DNA of 64,000 bases from Xanthomonas sp. XNM01 (GCF_014851915.1 NZ_JACVAP010000003.1:248001-312000); one strand, 5' to 3'. Positions 27,250 to 36,898 are shown, counted from the first letter of the stretch. The notes: generated by a model from the letters alone, not told the origin. Made by a program: numbers and translations.

Positions 27250-27402
27250 CGACATCCCCTGGCTGCCAAGCGGCGCATCTTACCGGGAAGCCGGCACCTG
27301 TCCGTCGGCCGGTTGCCCGGGCCGCCGGCGGTCGCGTCCGGCAGGCTCACCCGCCCGGACGCTCGCGCGGGACGTGGCCGTCGGACGCGGGTGGGCAAGG
27401 CC

Positions 27403-27930
27403 TCAGCGCCCGTCGTCGAGTCCGGGGAACAGCACGTCGGTGAAGCCGAAGCTGGAAAAGTCCCGGATCCGCGACGGGTACAGGATGCCATCCAGGTGAT
27501 CGACCTCGTGCTGGACCACGCGCGCGTGGAAACCCTCGGCGTCATGCTCGATCCAGCGCCCCGAGGGGTCGTAGCCGCTGTAGCGGATGCGCGTCCAGCG
27601 CGGCACCTTCGCGCGCAGACCGGGGATCGACAGGCAGCCTTCCCAGCCCTCCTCGATCGCGTCGTCCAGCGGGGTGACCTGCGGATTGGCCAGCGCGATG
27701 CGCGGCACTTCCGGCGCGTCGGGATAGCGGGCACTGCGTTCGAAGCCGAACACGATCAGGCGCAGGCTGCGCGCGATCTGCGGTGCAGCCAGGCCGACGC
27801 CGTCGGCCTGATCTATCGTCTGGAACATGTCCTCGACCAGGTCGCGCAGTTCGCCTGTGTCGAAGTGCTCGACCGGGTCGGCGTGGCGCAGCAGCACCGG
27901 TTCGCCCATCCTCACGATCCTGCGGATCAT
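27403..27930 (-). CDS. def: Peptide deformylase
   Basis: Metalloenzyme removing the N-formyl group from nascent proteins. The 175-aa product has all three motifs: GVGLAAPQI (about 44-52), EGCLSIPG (about 97-104, metal-ligand Cys) and QHEVDHLDG (about 139-147, two His ligands and catalytic Glu). ATG at 27930 has AAGGAG eight bases upstream. It is not next to fmt, so this is probably a second, stand-alone deformylase rather than the fmt-linked copy. The C-terminal tail ([17 protein letters not shown]) differs from E. coli Def. Confidence 0.93.
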   Translation of the reverse strand: MIRRIVRMGEPVLLRHADPVEHFDTGELRDLVEDMFQTIDQADGVGLAAPQIARSLRLIVFGFERSARYPDAPEVPRIALANPQVTPLDDAIEEGWEGCLSIPGLRAKVPRWTRIRYSGYDPSGRWIEHDAEGFHARVVQHEVDHLDGILYPSRIRDFSSFGFTDVLFPGLDDGR

Positions 27931-28010
27931 CCGTCCAGCTCCTTCGTCTCCGGTGTGTTGCGCGCAGCGTCACCTCGCGCTCCGCCGCCCGCACTCTCGC
28001 ACCCGGTGGC

Positions 28011-29270
28011 CTACAGCGGACCGGCCGCCGAGCCGCCCGGCAGCGTGCGCCCCCGGCCCTGACCGTAGAACAGACTCAGCATCGGCGAGGCCATCAGCGT
28101 GGTCACCAGAGTCATCGCGAACAGCATGGTGAACAGCTCCGGCCCGATCAGTCCCGCGTCGAACCCGATCTTGATCACGATCAGCTCCATCAGGCCGCGT
28201 GCGTTCATCAGCGCGCCCACCGACAGGCTCTCGCGCCAGCCGTGCCCGTTCAGACGCGCCCCGGTGGCGCAGCCGACCACCTTCCCCAGCACGGCCACCA
28301 GCAGGATCAGCACGAAGGCGCCGAGACCTGCGCCGGTGAACGCCTCCAGCGTGGTGTTCTGCCCGGCCAGCGCGAACAGCACCGGCATCAGCAGCACGAT
28401 CGCGACCGGCTCGATGCGCTTGGCCAGGAAGTGCAGCAGCCGATCGTCGCGCGGCAGGCAGACGCCGAACAGGAACGCGCCGAACACCGCATGCAGGCCG
28501 ATCCACTCGGCGAACGCCGAACACGCCAGCACGCCGATCAGGATCCAGACCAGGCAACCCTGTGGTGGCTCGCCGTCGAGGCCGGCCGGGCGCAGCAGGC
28601 GCGCATAGAAGGGCTTGAGCACGAGGAAGGCGATGGCGACCAGCGCCAGCGCGCCCACGACCGCCAGCATCACCCCGCCGCTCCGGCCGCCGCTGGCCAG
28701 GCTCAGCACCAGCGCCAGGAACACCCAGACGCAGCCGTCGTCGATCACCGCCGCGCTCAGGGCCAGGCGGCCCGGCACGGTGTTGGTCATCTGCCGGTCC
28801 TTGAGGATGCGCGCCAGCACCGGAAACGCGGTGACCGACATCGCCGCGGCGATGAACAGCGCGAATGGCCAGAACGCCACGCCCGCCGGTGCCAGGGCCG
28901 GGTACAGCACCGGCGCGATCGCCACGCCCAGACACAGCGGCAGCACGATGCCCAGCAGGCCGACCGAGAAGGCCGAGCGCAGCTGTGCGCGTGTGCCTTC
29001 CGGCGCCCGCAGCTCGACCCCGACGATGAACATGAACAACGCGACGCCCAGCGTCGACAGCCCGGACAGCGCCGGCAACGACGGGCGGGCGAAGAGCGTG
29101 CCGTGCAGGTCCGGCATCCAGTGCCCGAACACGATGGGACCCAGCAGCAGGCCGGCGGTCATCTCGCCGATCACCGACGGCTGCCCCAGCCGCCGCAGCA
29201 GCAGGCCGCACAGCCGCGCGACGGTCAGGATCAGCGTGAGCTGGACCAGCAGCAACAGCGTGGCGTTCAA
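28011..29270 (-). CDS. CPA2-family cation/proton antiporter
   Basis: Integral membrane protein of 419 aa with about 12 predicted helices and the CPA2 (KefB/GerN/NapA-like) pattern: RLGQPSVIGEMTAGLLLGP, LGVALFMFIVGVEL, AAMSVTAFPVLARIL, AVIDDGCVWV (the two-Asp DD motif in the core helix) and FGVCLPRDD. The central DD is characteristic of electrogenic exchangers. No C-terminal RCK/TrkA domain is present. The start codon is TTG at 29270 with GGAG seven bases upstream. Na+ versus K+ selectivity cannot be told. It stands alone 80 bp after def. Confidence 0.85.
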   Translation of the reverse strand: MNATLLLLVQLTLILTVARLCGLLLRRLGQPSVIGEMTAGLLLGPIVFGHWMPDLHGTLFARPSLPALSGLSTLGVALFMFIVGVELRAPEGTRAQLRSAFSVGLLGIVLPLCLGVAIAPVLYPALAPAGVAFWPFALFIAAAMSVTAFPVLARILKDRQMTNTVPGRLALSAAVIDDGCVWVFLALVLSLASGGRSGGVMLAVVGALALVAIAFLVLKPFYARLLRPAGLDGEPPQGCLVWILIGVLACSAFAEWIGLHAVFGAFLFGVCLPRDDRLLHFLAKRIEPVAIVLLMPVLFALAGQNTTLEAFTGAGLGAFVLILLVAVLGKVVGCATGARLNGHGWRESLSVGALMNARGLMELIVIKIGFDAGLIGPELFTMLFAMTLVTTLMASPMLSLFYGQGRGRTLPGGSAAGPL

Positions 29271-29400
29271 GAGCGGTCTCCGTTGGTGCTGGGGAAATCC
29301 CGGCGATGGCCGCCGCTGGTGCCATCATGCGCCAGCGCCGGGCTCACCGCGATCGTGCCGGCACGCGGGCCTGCCCGGCCTGCGCGCAACCCCACACGCG

Positions 29401-30987
29401 CTAGCCGACCGCCATGCGCCGGCGCCCGCTCCAGACCGATGGGTCGGCCGGACAATACCGCTCCAGGAACTGCTGGTGGGTCGGCATCTGCGCCACCGCC
29501 TGGTCGATCGGCTGCCGGATCGCGCTGAACAGGCGCTCCAGATCGGCATCCGAGAGCGCCTGCGCCAGCGGGTGGTGCGCCTTCGGCCTGACGCCCTGGC
29601 CCAGCATCACGTGTGTCCACGAATCCAGGCGGAACAGCTCGTCCTCGCCCTGCCACGCATAGCCACGGTCGCGGAACAGCGCGATGCGCTGGGCCAGCGC
29701 ATCGGGCAGCGTCATCGCGCGGCAGTCGCGCCACAGCGGCTCGTCGCGCTGGTTGAGGTGGTAGTGCAGGATGATGAAGTCGCGCACATGCTCCATCTCG
29801 GCCCGGCTGACCTCGTTGTAGCGGTCCACCAGCGAGGCGTCGATGCCGGTGTGCGGGAACAGGTGGATCAGCCGCGCCACCGCGCTCAGCGTCAGATGGA
29901 TGCTGGTCGATTCCAGCGGCTCGATGAAGCCACTGGCCAGGCCCAGCGACACCACGTTGCGGTTCCAGGCCTTTAGCCGGCGCCCGGTGCGGAACGGCAC
30001 CACCCAGGCCTCGCGCACGACCGGCGCGTCGACCGCGGCGGTGAGCCTGGCCGCCGCTTCGTCGTCGGACATGTGCGCGCTGGAGAACACCCAGCCGCAG
30101 CCCACCCGGTGCTGCAGCGCGATGTGCCAGCGCCAGCCGGCCTCATGCGCGATCGCACGCGTGTACGGCACCGCCGGTGCGACCGATTCGGTCTGCAGCG
30201 CGACCGCGCGGTTGCAGGGCAGCCAGTCGTTCCAGTCCTCGTAGCCGGTCTTGAGCGTCTGCTCGATCAGCAGCCCGCGGAAGCCGGTGCAGTCGATGAA
30301 CAGGTCGCCCTCGACCACCTGCCCGTCCTCCATCACCAGCGCGCTGATGTCGCCATCGGCGTGCTGGCGCACCTCGCGGACCTTGCCCTCGATCCGGGTC
30401 AGCCCGCGCCCTTCGGCCTTGCCGCGCAGGAACGCCGCATACAGCGCCGCATCGAAGTGATAGGCGTAGCTGAGTTCGGGCCGTCCCGGTGCATTCGGGT
30501 TGCGGGCCCAGCGCAGCGACCACTGCGGCGCGCCGGCGACCTCGCGGTCGAACAGCGCGAAGCGGTCGCCGCGCGAGGCCACCGACTCCAGGCAGTAGTC
30601 GCCCAGCTGCGAGTCCATGCCGCGGCGCAGGCTGTCGAGCCAGAAATGGTGGAACTCGCACGACCAGGTGCCGGCGCCGGTGTAGCCGAACGGATGGAAA
30701 TAGCGGTCGCCCGGCCGGGTCCAGTTCTCGAACGAGATCGACAGCTTGAAGCTGCCGGCCACCGCGCTCATGAACTCGCGCTCGTCGATGCCCAGCAGGC
30801 GATGGAACGTGCGGATGGTCGGGATGGTCGATTCGCCGACGCCGACCGTGCCGATCTGCTCGGACTCGATCAGCGTGATCTCCAGCAGATCGCGGAACTG
30901 GTGGGTCAATGCGCACGCGGCCACCCAGCCTGCGGTCCCGCCGCCGGCGATCACGACCCTGCGCACCCTGTTGCCTTCGGTAGTCAC
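29401..30987 (-). CDS. Flavin-dependent tryptophan-halogenase-like protein of a TonB-receptor cluster
   Basis: Protein of 528 aa related to PrnA/RebH flavin-dependent halogenases. The FAD motif is VVIAGGGTAGWVAA (about 10-23), then TVGVGESTIPTI, and the lysine equivalent to the catalytic Lys lies in FKLSISFENW (about 77). The motif region GWRWHIALQHRVGCGW has Ile-Ala where characterised tryptophan halogenases have W-x-W-x-I-P. GTG at 30987 with GGGGAGGAGC upstream is preferred to ATG at 31032. Last gene of the TonB receptor-SapC-cupin-halogenase string; the substrate is unknown and is probably not free tryptophan. Confidence 0.85.
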   Translation of the reverse strand: MTTEGNRVRRVVIAGGGTAGWVAACALTHQFRDLLEITLIESEQIGTVGVGESTIPTIRTFHRLLGIDEREFMSAVAGSFKLSISFENWTRPGDRYFHPFGYTGAGTWSCEFHHFWLDSLRRGMDSQLGDYCLESVASRGDRFALFDREVAGAPQWSLRWARNPNAPGRPELSYAYHFDAALYAAFLRGKAEGRGLTRIEGKVREVRQHADGDISALVMEDGQVVEGDLFIDCTGFRGLLIEQTLKTGYEDWNDWLPCNRAVALQTESVAPAVPYTRAIAHEAGWRWHIALQHRVGCGWVFSSAHMSDDEAAARLTAAVDAPVVREAWVVPFRTGRRLKAWNRNVVSLGLASGFIEPLESTSIHLTLSAVARLIHLFPHTGIDASLVDRYNEVSRAEMEHVRDFIILHYHLNQRDEPLWRDCRAMTLPDALAQRIALFRDRGYAWQGEDELFRLDSWTHVMLGQGVRPKAHHPLAQALSDADLERLFSAIRQPIDQAVAQMPTHQQFLERYCPADPSVWSGRRRMAVG

Positions 30988-31081
30988 ACTGCTCCTCCCC
31001 TTCCCTGCATGACGGCGGCCTGGCCACCCCACGCCGACGACCGCCCCCCGCGGCCTGCGGCACCTGCACGGTCCAGCCGCG

Positions 31082-32104
31082 TCAGCGGTTGAGCCGTCCG
31101 ATCAACAGCGCGCGCAGCCGGCGCGCATCCATCTCGTCCAGCGTCGCGAGCACGCCGCGCGCGGCCTCCGGCAGATGCGCACCCGCGCGGTCGGCCGGGC
31201 CGAACACGTAGTAGTCGAACACCGCGCGCCAGGCCTGCTTCTCGGATGCGGGCCGGTCGCGGATGGTCCACAGCGCATGCTGCAGCGCATGCATCGGCGT
31301 CGGCATCCAGGCCGGCACGCTGGACCACCAGTAATTGACCAGCACGTTGAACGGCGACAAGGCCTCGACGTGGTGCCACCACATGCTGGGAATGAAGATC
31401 GCGTCGCCCGGCTCCAGCGTCGCGCTGCGCGCGGCGTCCAGCGCCTGGCGGAAGCGCGGGAACCGCTCGAAATCCGGATCCTCGAAATCGACCACGCTGA
31501 CCGCCTGCCCGCCCGGCGTCGGATCGAGCGGACCCGGATAGAGGTTGTCGATCTGCTCCGGCGGAAACAGCGTGAAGCGCCGCTGGCCGACCGCGCAGCA
31601 GGCGATGTTGTTGGGGGCGTCGTAGTGGCAGGACGCGGTGACCCGGTTGCCGATCCAGATGGTCGGTGGCGCCTGCACGCCGAGTGCGGCCAGATCCAGG
31701 TCGTTGCCGTCGCGCAGCGTCGGCAGGATCGCATCGACCGCCTGCGAGGCCACGTAGAAGGTCGGCGGTCGCGGATCGTCCGCATGCGCGGCGATCTGCT
31801 CCATCACCTGGTCGAGCTGGCCGCGCCGCACCTCGCAGTTCAGCGCGGTGTAGCCGGGCTGGTAGAACGGGCGGCCGGCGACCTCGGGGCCGCCATGGGA
31901 GTACTGCACCGGACGGCCGTTGTAATGCGCTCCCAGGTACGCGATCGCCACATCGGCGCCATCGCGTCCGTGGCGGACCAGATCCCAGTCGCGGACCAGC
32001 CCGCGCAGGACGACCGGCTCGACCCCGGCCAGCAGCGCCTCCAGCGGCAGCGCCTGCAGGCTGCTGCCATCGACGCTGCGGATGCTGGCGCCGGCCAGGC
32101 CCAT
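31082..32104 (-). CDS. Cupin-like (JmjC/Cupin_8) dioxygenase-fold protein
   Basis: Protein of 340 aa with the Fe(II)/2-oxoglutarate dioxygenase-type cupin pattern: VVLRGLVRDWDLV near the N-terminus, SCHYDAPNNIAC (the HxD metal pair), RRFTLFPPEQIDNLYPGPLDPTP, EPGDAIFIPSMWWHHVEAL (distal His) and VNYWW. This is the Pass1/FIH-like group that travels with SapC and halogenase genes near TonB receptors. The ATG at 32104 is preceded by GGGAG with essentially no spacing, which is unusual; it follows sapC by seven bases, so coupling may help. The hydroxylation substrate is unknown. Confidence 0.82.
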   Translation of the reverse strand: MGLAGASIRSVDGSSLQALPLEALLAGVEPVVLRGLVRDWDLVRHGRDGADVAIAYLGAHYNGRPVQYSHGGPEVAGRPFYQPGYTALNCEVRRGQLDQVMEQIAAHADDPRPPTFYVASQAVDAILPTLRDGNDLDLAALGVQAPPTIWIGNRVTASCHYDAPNNIACCAVGQRRFTLFPPEQIDNLYPGPLDPTPGGQAVSVVDFEDPDFERFPRFRQALDAARSATLEPGDAIFIPSMWWHHVEALSPFNVLVNYWWSSVPAWMPTPMHALQHALWTIRDRPASEKQAWRAVFDYYVFGPADRAGAHLPEAARGVLATLDEMDARRLRALLIGRLNR

Positions 32105-32111
32105 CTCCCGG

Positions 32112-32858
32112 TCAGGCGTCGCGCCCGGCCTGCTCGCGCAGGCGGCGCTGCTTCTCGGCGATCAGGCGCCGGATGTTGTGCAGCGAGGACAGGACCAGGT
32201 ACACGCCCTCCAGCCAGCCGGCGCGGTGCAGCTCGTGCAGCGCTTCGGCGTCGAGGGCGGCCAGCCGCTCGCGGTCGATGCCGTACAGGCCGGTGAGGTT
32301 GGCGGTGCTGCTCTCGTCGAAACGGATCTCGAGGTTCACCGGCTGGATCAGCCCATGACGCTCGAGCATGGCGAACATCGCCTTGCCCGCCTCGACGCCG
32401 TCGTTGATGCCGCGCAGCACGGTGACGATGTGCTGCAGGTAGGGGCTGTGCCCGCCCTGCGGCATGAACACCGCCTCGCCGCCATCGGTGGTGACGCGGA
32501 CATGGTCCAGGTCGACATGGATGACCGGCTCGGTGCGCAGCGCGCCATCGACCTGCTGCTCCTGGAACCCGATCAGGAACGGCCCGCGCGCGATCGCGCC
32601 CGGCAGGTAGCTCGCGTTCCAGCGGTCATCCTGCAGGAACAGGTTCTCGCCCGGCTCGAAGCCCAGCAGCGCGACCGACTCGAACGTGTCGCTGCCGGCC
32701 GGCTTGCGGAAGAAGATCGGATACTCGCGTTGCAGCTCGGCGAATTCGGTGGGAAACGCGCTGACCAGGCCGGTGGCGTCGCCGAACTCCTGGCCGAAGC
32801 GGGTGACGACGCGCAGATCCTTGTGCGCCACGTTGTTGAGCAGTTCGTATCGCGCCAT
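32112..32858 (-). CDS. SapC family protein
   Basis: Protein of 248 aa with the SapC family pattern: MARYELLNNVAHKDLRV at the start, FPTEFAELQREYPIFFRK, ALLGFEPGENLFL, WNASYLPGAIARGPFLIG and HRAGWLEGVYLVLSSLHNIRRL near the C-terminus. The name derives from a Campylobacter S-layer locus, but in Proteobacteria the family sits next to TonB-dependent receptors and has no proven function. ATG at 32858 starts at the homology; an earlier in-frame start at 32897 would add 13 residues. Second gene after the receptor, separated from it by a GC hairpin. Confidence 0.85.
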   Translation of the reverse strand: MARYELLNNVAHKDLRVVTRFGQEFGDATGLVSAFPTEFAELQREYPIFFRKPAGSDTFESVALLGFEPGENLFLQDDRWNASYLPGAIARGPFLIGFQEQQVDGALRTEPVIHVDLDHVRVTTDGGEAVFMPQGGHSPYLQHIVTVLRGINDGVEAGKAMFAMLERHGLIQPVNLEIRFDESSTANLTGLYGIDRERLAALDAEALHELHRAGWLEGVYLVLSSLHNIRRLIAEKQRRLREQAGRDA

Positions 32859-32917
32859 GCGTGTTGCGGTATCCGGTAGGGCGACGCGTGCCTGCACGCG
32901 CCGCCGGTGAACATCAC

Positions 32918-32947
32918 ACCGGGGCCGCCCGGCTGGGCGGCCCCGGT
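32918..32947 (-). terminator. Strong GC hairpin between TonB receptor and sapC
   Basis: Perfect 13-bp stem (32918-32930 with 32935-32947), loop GGCT, 13 bases after the receptor stop. No T-tract follows (GTGATGTTC), so it is more likely an mRNA-stabilising or partial-termination element that sets receptor expression above the enzymes. Confidence 0.5.
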
Positions 32948-32960
32948 CATTGCGACTGCA

Positions 32961-35900
32961 TCAGAACTTGTAGCGCACGCCCAGAGTGTAGCGCGGACTC
33001 TGGTCGACCAGACGCACGATCTGGCTGGCGCTGCGTGCATGCCAGCGCACGTCCTCACCGGTCAGGTTGATCGCCTCGAAGCCCACCGACCAGCGGTCGT
33101 TGAACGCGTAACCCACGCTCAGGTCGAGCTGGTAGTAGTCCTCGACGTAGAACGGGTTCTTGCTGCCGCCCTGGTTGGCCAGGATCAGGTACTCGTCGCG
33201 CCAGTTCCAGGCCAGACGGGCCGACCAGCCGTACTTCTCGTACATCAGCATCAGGTTGGCGGTGTCGCTCAGGCCCAGCAGCGCGAACTGGTCGACGTTC
33301 GGATCGCCCGCGTTGTCGAAGCCAACGTCGCCATCGACGATGGTGTAGTTGGCGTAGATGCCGAAGCCGGTATCGCCGAAGAAGTACTGCCCGCCGATTT
33401 CCCAGCCACGCAGCTTGGCCTTGTTCTGGTTGATCGGCGTGTTGACGTTGAACATGTACAGCGGGTCGTCGGCTTCGCCGTAGAGGTCGTAGGCGTTCTC
33501 GAGCGCCTGCACCTGCGCGCCGCTGCCGTTGTAGGCCGCCAGTCCACCGGTCGCCGCGGCGTTGCGGTACAGGGCCAGCGCGGAGAACAGCGCCGTGTCG
33601 TTGGCGGCACAGGCCGATCCGGCATCGTTGCCCGCAGCGGTCACCTGCGCGATGCAGGCGGCGCTGTTGAGGAACGCCAGGGCGGCCTGCGCATCGGGAC
33701 CGGAGGTCGGGTCGGTCAGGCCATACAGGTTCTCGCGGACGACGGTGTTGCCGATGAAGTTGTCGACGCGCTTGTTCCAGTAGGTCACCGACAGGTAGCT
33801 GGCGTCGGCGAAGTACCATTCCACGGCCAGATCGAGGTTGCTCGACTCGATCGGATCCAGGCTCGGCGAGTTGGAGTTGCCGGTCGCCCGGCCCGCCTCG
33901 CTGATCAGCACCGAACCGCTGGGCTGGTTCGGCGTGGCGCCGACGTACAGGTTGCCGTAGGGCGCGCGCGCGATGGTCTGGCTGAACGAGGCGCGGGCCT
34001 TGATGTCGCCGGTCAGGTCCACGCTGAAGTCGACGTTGGGCAGGATGTGGCTGTAGCTGTGGTTTTCGGTGAAGGTCTGGCGGTTATCCGACGGCAGCAC
34101 GCGGAAGTCGTTGTTGGACTGCCACTCGATCGCGCTCGGCACCGCGATGACCGACGTCGAGGTCAGGTCGGTCGTCTCGTAACGCACGCCGATGCGGGTG
34201 CTGGTGCTCATGCCGCCCAGCGTGCCGTCCAGCTCCACCTGCATGTAGGCGGAGTTGGTCTTCTCCTCCACCAGGTTGTTGGCGTTGTTGATCGGGTTGA
34301 CGCTGAGGTTGGCGCCGTAGGCATCGACCGCCCACTGCGCCAGCGCGGTGGTGTCGCCCATCCAGGCGCGGGTCGGCGCGCCCGGTGCGTTGTAGTCGTC
34401 GAACAGCCCGACGATGTTGATCGGCCGCAGCAGCGGGTACATGCCCGGCTCGTTGCCGGTGTTGGACGCGCTCCAGTCGCCCAGCGTGCTGTACTGCTCC
34501 ACCGACTGGAGCCGGTGCATCGTCGTCTTCGACGAGTCGACACCGAACTGGAAGCGGCCGTCGTCGAAGTCGAGGATGCCGTCCAGGCGTCCCTGCTTGA
34601 CCTCGGTCTTCTGCCGCAGTGCGTTCACGCGCAGCACCTGCGCACCGATCTGCTCGACCGGGAACTCGGGGTTGAGCGTGCCGTTGGTGCCGGCCGCCGC
34701 GTCGCCCAGGGTCGGATACCAGGACCGCGCCATCACCGGCAGGCCGTTGTTGAAGTACAGCTCCTGCGACCAGGCGCCGCCGCAGTACGGGCCGCTGGTG
34801 CAGTTGTTGGTGCCGGCCATGCTGAAGTAGGTGGCGCCGCCACCGGTGACCGGATCGTTCGGCACGCTCTCGGAGGTGGTGTTGTGCGCATCGAACACCA
34901 GGCGCAGGCGATCGGTGGCCTGCCAGTCGGCGTTGAACCCGATCGAGTCCAGCTTGTACTTCTGCATGTTGCGCTGCTGCTCGTAGCCGAAATCCTTGGT
35001 TTCGACGATCTCGCGCAGGTACTTCGGGGTGGCGACCGCGGCGCCGTCGAACTCCAGGTGCGTGTAGCTGCCCTGCTGCAGCCACTGGGTCTGTTCGCCG
35101 CGGTTTTCCTCGATCTCGTTGGTCGAGTGGGTGTAGTCCAGGGTCAGGGTCAGCGCATCGCTCGGCGCGAACTGCAGCACCGCCTGGCCGTTGACGCGCT
35201 CGCGCTCGAAATCGGCGAACGCATAGCGCAGGTCGGCCGGCAGCGAGTAGAGCTGGCCGATGGCCGGCGCGTTGGTGATGGTGCCGCCCGGGCGGAGGAT
35301 GCCGTCGGGGCCGTTCCAGCGCGCGACGTTCCAGTTGTTCTCGGTGGCCTGGACCGAACCGCCATGGCGCTTCTGGTAGCTGGCCGCCACGCCGACGCCC
35401 CAGACCTTGTCCGGGCTGGCGTAGCTGAAGATGCCCGAGACTTCCGGCGTGATGTCGCTGTCGAACAGCTGCGAGTCGTCGTAGACCGCCTTGGCACCCG
35501 CGCTGGCGACAACCTCGCCGCCGGCATGGTTGAGCGGACGGTCGGTCAGGATGTTGATCGTCGCGCCGATGCCGCCGCTGGGCACGCTGGCCTGGCCGGT
35601 CTTGTAGACCTCGATGCCGGAGATCGCCTCGGATGCGAGCTGGGCGAAGTTGAACGCACGCGTGCCGGCCTCGACACCACCGATCGGCACCTGTCCGGCG
35701 GCGCCGAACGCATCGGCGCCGGGGATCTGGCGGCCGTTGAGCGTGACCATGTTGAACTGCGGGCCGAAGCCGCGCGCGGTGACCTGCGCACCTTCGCCGT
35801 CGCGGCGCTCGATCGAGATGCCGGTGATGCGCTGCAGCGACTCGGCCAGGTTGGTGTCGGGGAACTTGCCGATGTCCTCGGCACTGATCGCATCGACCAC

Positions 35901-36098
35901 GCCGGCGGCGTCGCGCTTGATGTTCATCGCCTGGTCGAGGCTGCTGCGGATACCGCTGACCTGGACGGTGTCGAGCGTGGTCGCGTTGTCCTGCCGCGAC
36001 TGGGCGGGATCCTGCGCGAAGGCCGGATTGATGATGATGACGCCACCGACGATGGTGAACATCGCCCTGGACCGGAACTTCTTCAACTTGTGCTTCAT
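32961..36098 (-). CDS. TonB-dependent outer-membrane receptor
   Basis: Protein of 1045 aa with signal peptide (MKHKLKKFRSRAMFTIVGGV...AFA), then a plug domain beginning TLDTVQVSGIRSSLDQAMNI with RDGEGAQVTARGFGPQFNMV and LNGRQIPGAD. A large 22-strand barrel follows, ending GVRYKF with the terminal Phe required by BAM. The plug type is that of Xanthomonas/Caulobacter receptors for carbohydrate oligomers. ATG at 36098 is chosen because GAGGAG lies seven bases upstream; ATG at 36104 is too close to it. It leads the SapC-cupin-halogenase genes, and the LacI-type palindrome at 36452 suggests sugar-responsive control. Confidence 0.93.
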   Translation of the reverse strand: MKHKLKKFRSRAMFTIVGGVIIINPAFAQDPAQSRQDNATTLDTVQVSGIRSSLDQAMNIKRDAAGVVDAISAEDIGKFPDTNLAESLQRITGISIERRDGEGAQVTARGFGPQFNMVTLNGRQIPGADAFGAAGQVPIGGVEAGTRAFNFAQLASEAISGIEVYKTGQASVPSGGIGATINILTDRPLNHAGGEVVASAGAKAVYDDSQLFDSDITPEVSGIFSYASPDKVWGVGVAASYQKRHGGSVQATENNWNVARWNGPDGILRPGGTITNAPAIGQLYSLPADLRYAFADFERERVNGQAVLQFAPSDALTLTLDYTHSTNEIEENRGEQTQWLQQGSYTHLEFDGAAVATPKYLREIVETKDFGYEQQRNMQKYKLDSIGFNADWQATDRLRLVFDAHNTTSESVPNDPVTGGGATYFSMAGTNNCTSGPYCGGAWSQELYFNNGLPVMARSWYPTLGDAAAGTNGTLNPEFPVEQIGAQVLRVNALRQKTEVKQGRLDGILDFDDGRFQFGVDSSKTTMHRLQSVEQYSTLGDWSASNTGNEPGMYPLLRPINIVGLFDDYNAPGAPTRAWMGDTTALAQWAVDAYGANLSVNPINNANNLVEEKTNSAYMQVELDGTLGGMSTSTRIGVRYETTDLTSTSVIAVPSAIEWQSNNDFRVLPSDNRQTFTENHSYSHILPNVDFSVDLTGDIKARASFSQTIARAPYGNLYVGATPNQPSGSVLISEAGRATGNSNSPSLDPIESSNLDLAVEWYFADASYLSVTYWNKRVDNFIGNTVVRENLYGLTDPTSGPDAQAALAFLNSAACIAQVTAAGNDAGSACAANDTALFSALALYRNAAATGGLAAYNGSGAQVQALENAYDLYGEADDPLYMFNVNTPINQNKAKLRGWEIGGQYFFGDTGFGIYANYTIVDGDVGFDNAGDPNVDQFALLGLSDTANLMLMYEKYGWSARLAWNWRDEYLILANQGGSKNPFYVEDYYQLDLSVGYAFNDRWSVGFEAINLTGEDVRWHARSASQIVRLVDQSPRYTLGVRYKF

Positions 36099-36451
36099 TG
36101 GCATGCTCCTCGGCACTTGCTCCCGACGGCCATCGGCGCGTCGCTCCCTGGATCCGTCGCGGCCAGCCATGTCAGCGCTGTCACCGCGAGTCCCACCGAT
36201 GTGGGACATCGACACCTGCATCCACTCATTTCGCCTCTCCCTCCCCTGCTCCGATTGATCAAACCCCCTCCCAGGGGCAGCCGACAGGCGCGATGCCTGC
36301 CCGTACGATCACGGCCGTGTGGCGACCGCCTTGCAGTGACCGGTGCGTGTGGACACCGGAAAACCCAAAAGCCGGAAACGATGCTGCGTCTACTGCGACG
36401 TGCCGTCGGTGATGCGTCCGCCCCGTGTCCATGCGGGTGAGCTGCGGAATC

Positions 36452-36465
36452 TGATAGCGCTATCA
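36452..36465. promoter_or_regulatory. Perfect LacI-family-type operator TGATAGCGCTATCA
   Basis: Fourteen-bp perfect palindrome with the central CG that LacI-family operators require, close to the TGGTAGCGCTAACA box of the Xanthomonas/Caulobacter xylan regulon. It lies 354 bp upstream of the TonB receptor start. No LacI regulator is encoded in the window. Confidence 0.6.
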
Positions 36466-36701
36466 CCGGAGATGGGGCGCACAGGTAACACGCGTTTTTT
36501 GGACTGTCACCATGCAGCGCAACAGGCTGCGTGCCGTTACGGACGCAACCGTCGCGGTACGCATCGCGATACCGCCCATGCCGGTCTGGAATGCCTGTGC
36601 GGACCGCGGCAAGTCCGCATCACCACAGGATTTTTACAATTGAATACGGCAACGCGGATCCACAGCGCTTCTGCGTACCGCTCCACGCATTTCCGTTCCG
36701 G

Positions 36702-36728
36702 TGACAGCACCGTTGACCTGCGCTGTCA
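36702..36728. repeat. Inverted repeat TGACAGC-N13-GCTGTCA
   Basis: Seven-bp arms whose centres are 20 bp apart, two helical turns, in the receptor/bcsC intergenic region. Could be a dimeric-regulator site or an mRNA hairpin. Confidence 0.35.
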
Positions 36729-36898
36729 TCCATTTGCTGCAGTGCCGCATGCATTTGCGAAGAGCAGCGCGACATGACACCGGGAGTCAATGCGCGCTCA
36801 AGGTCAGAGGGCGAACATCGAACCGAACTCGGCTCCACCTCCAGCACTCGCCCTACGAAGACGCGGGCATGCCTGCCTGCCATCCAGGGTGTGCGCAG

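Noticed and set aside
32907-36440. 1177-codon plus-strand open frame opposite the TonB receptor
   Set aside because: Shadow of the receptor gene caused by high GC; composition dominated by Val/Gly/Asp/Arg, no family similarity, while the minus-strand receptor is complete.
36343-36777. 144-codon plus-strand ORF in the receptor upstream region
   Set aside because: No similarity, poor codon pattern, no ribosome binding site; overlaps putative operators.
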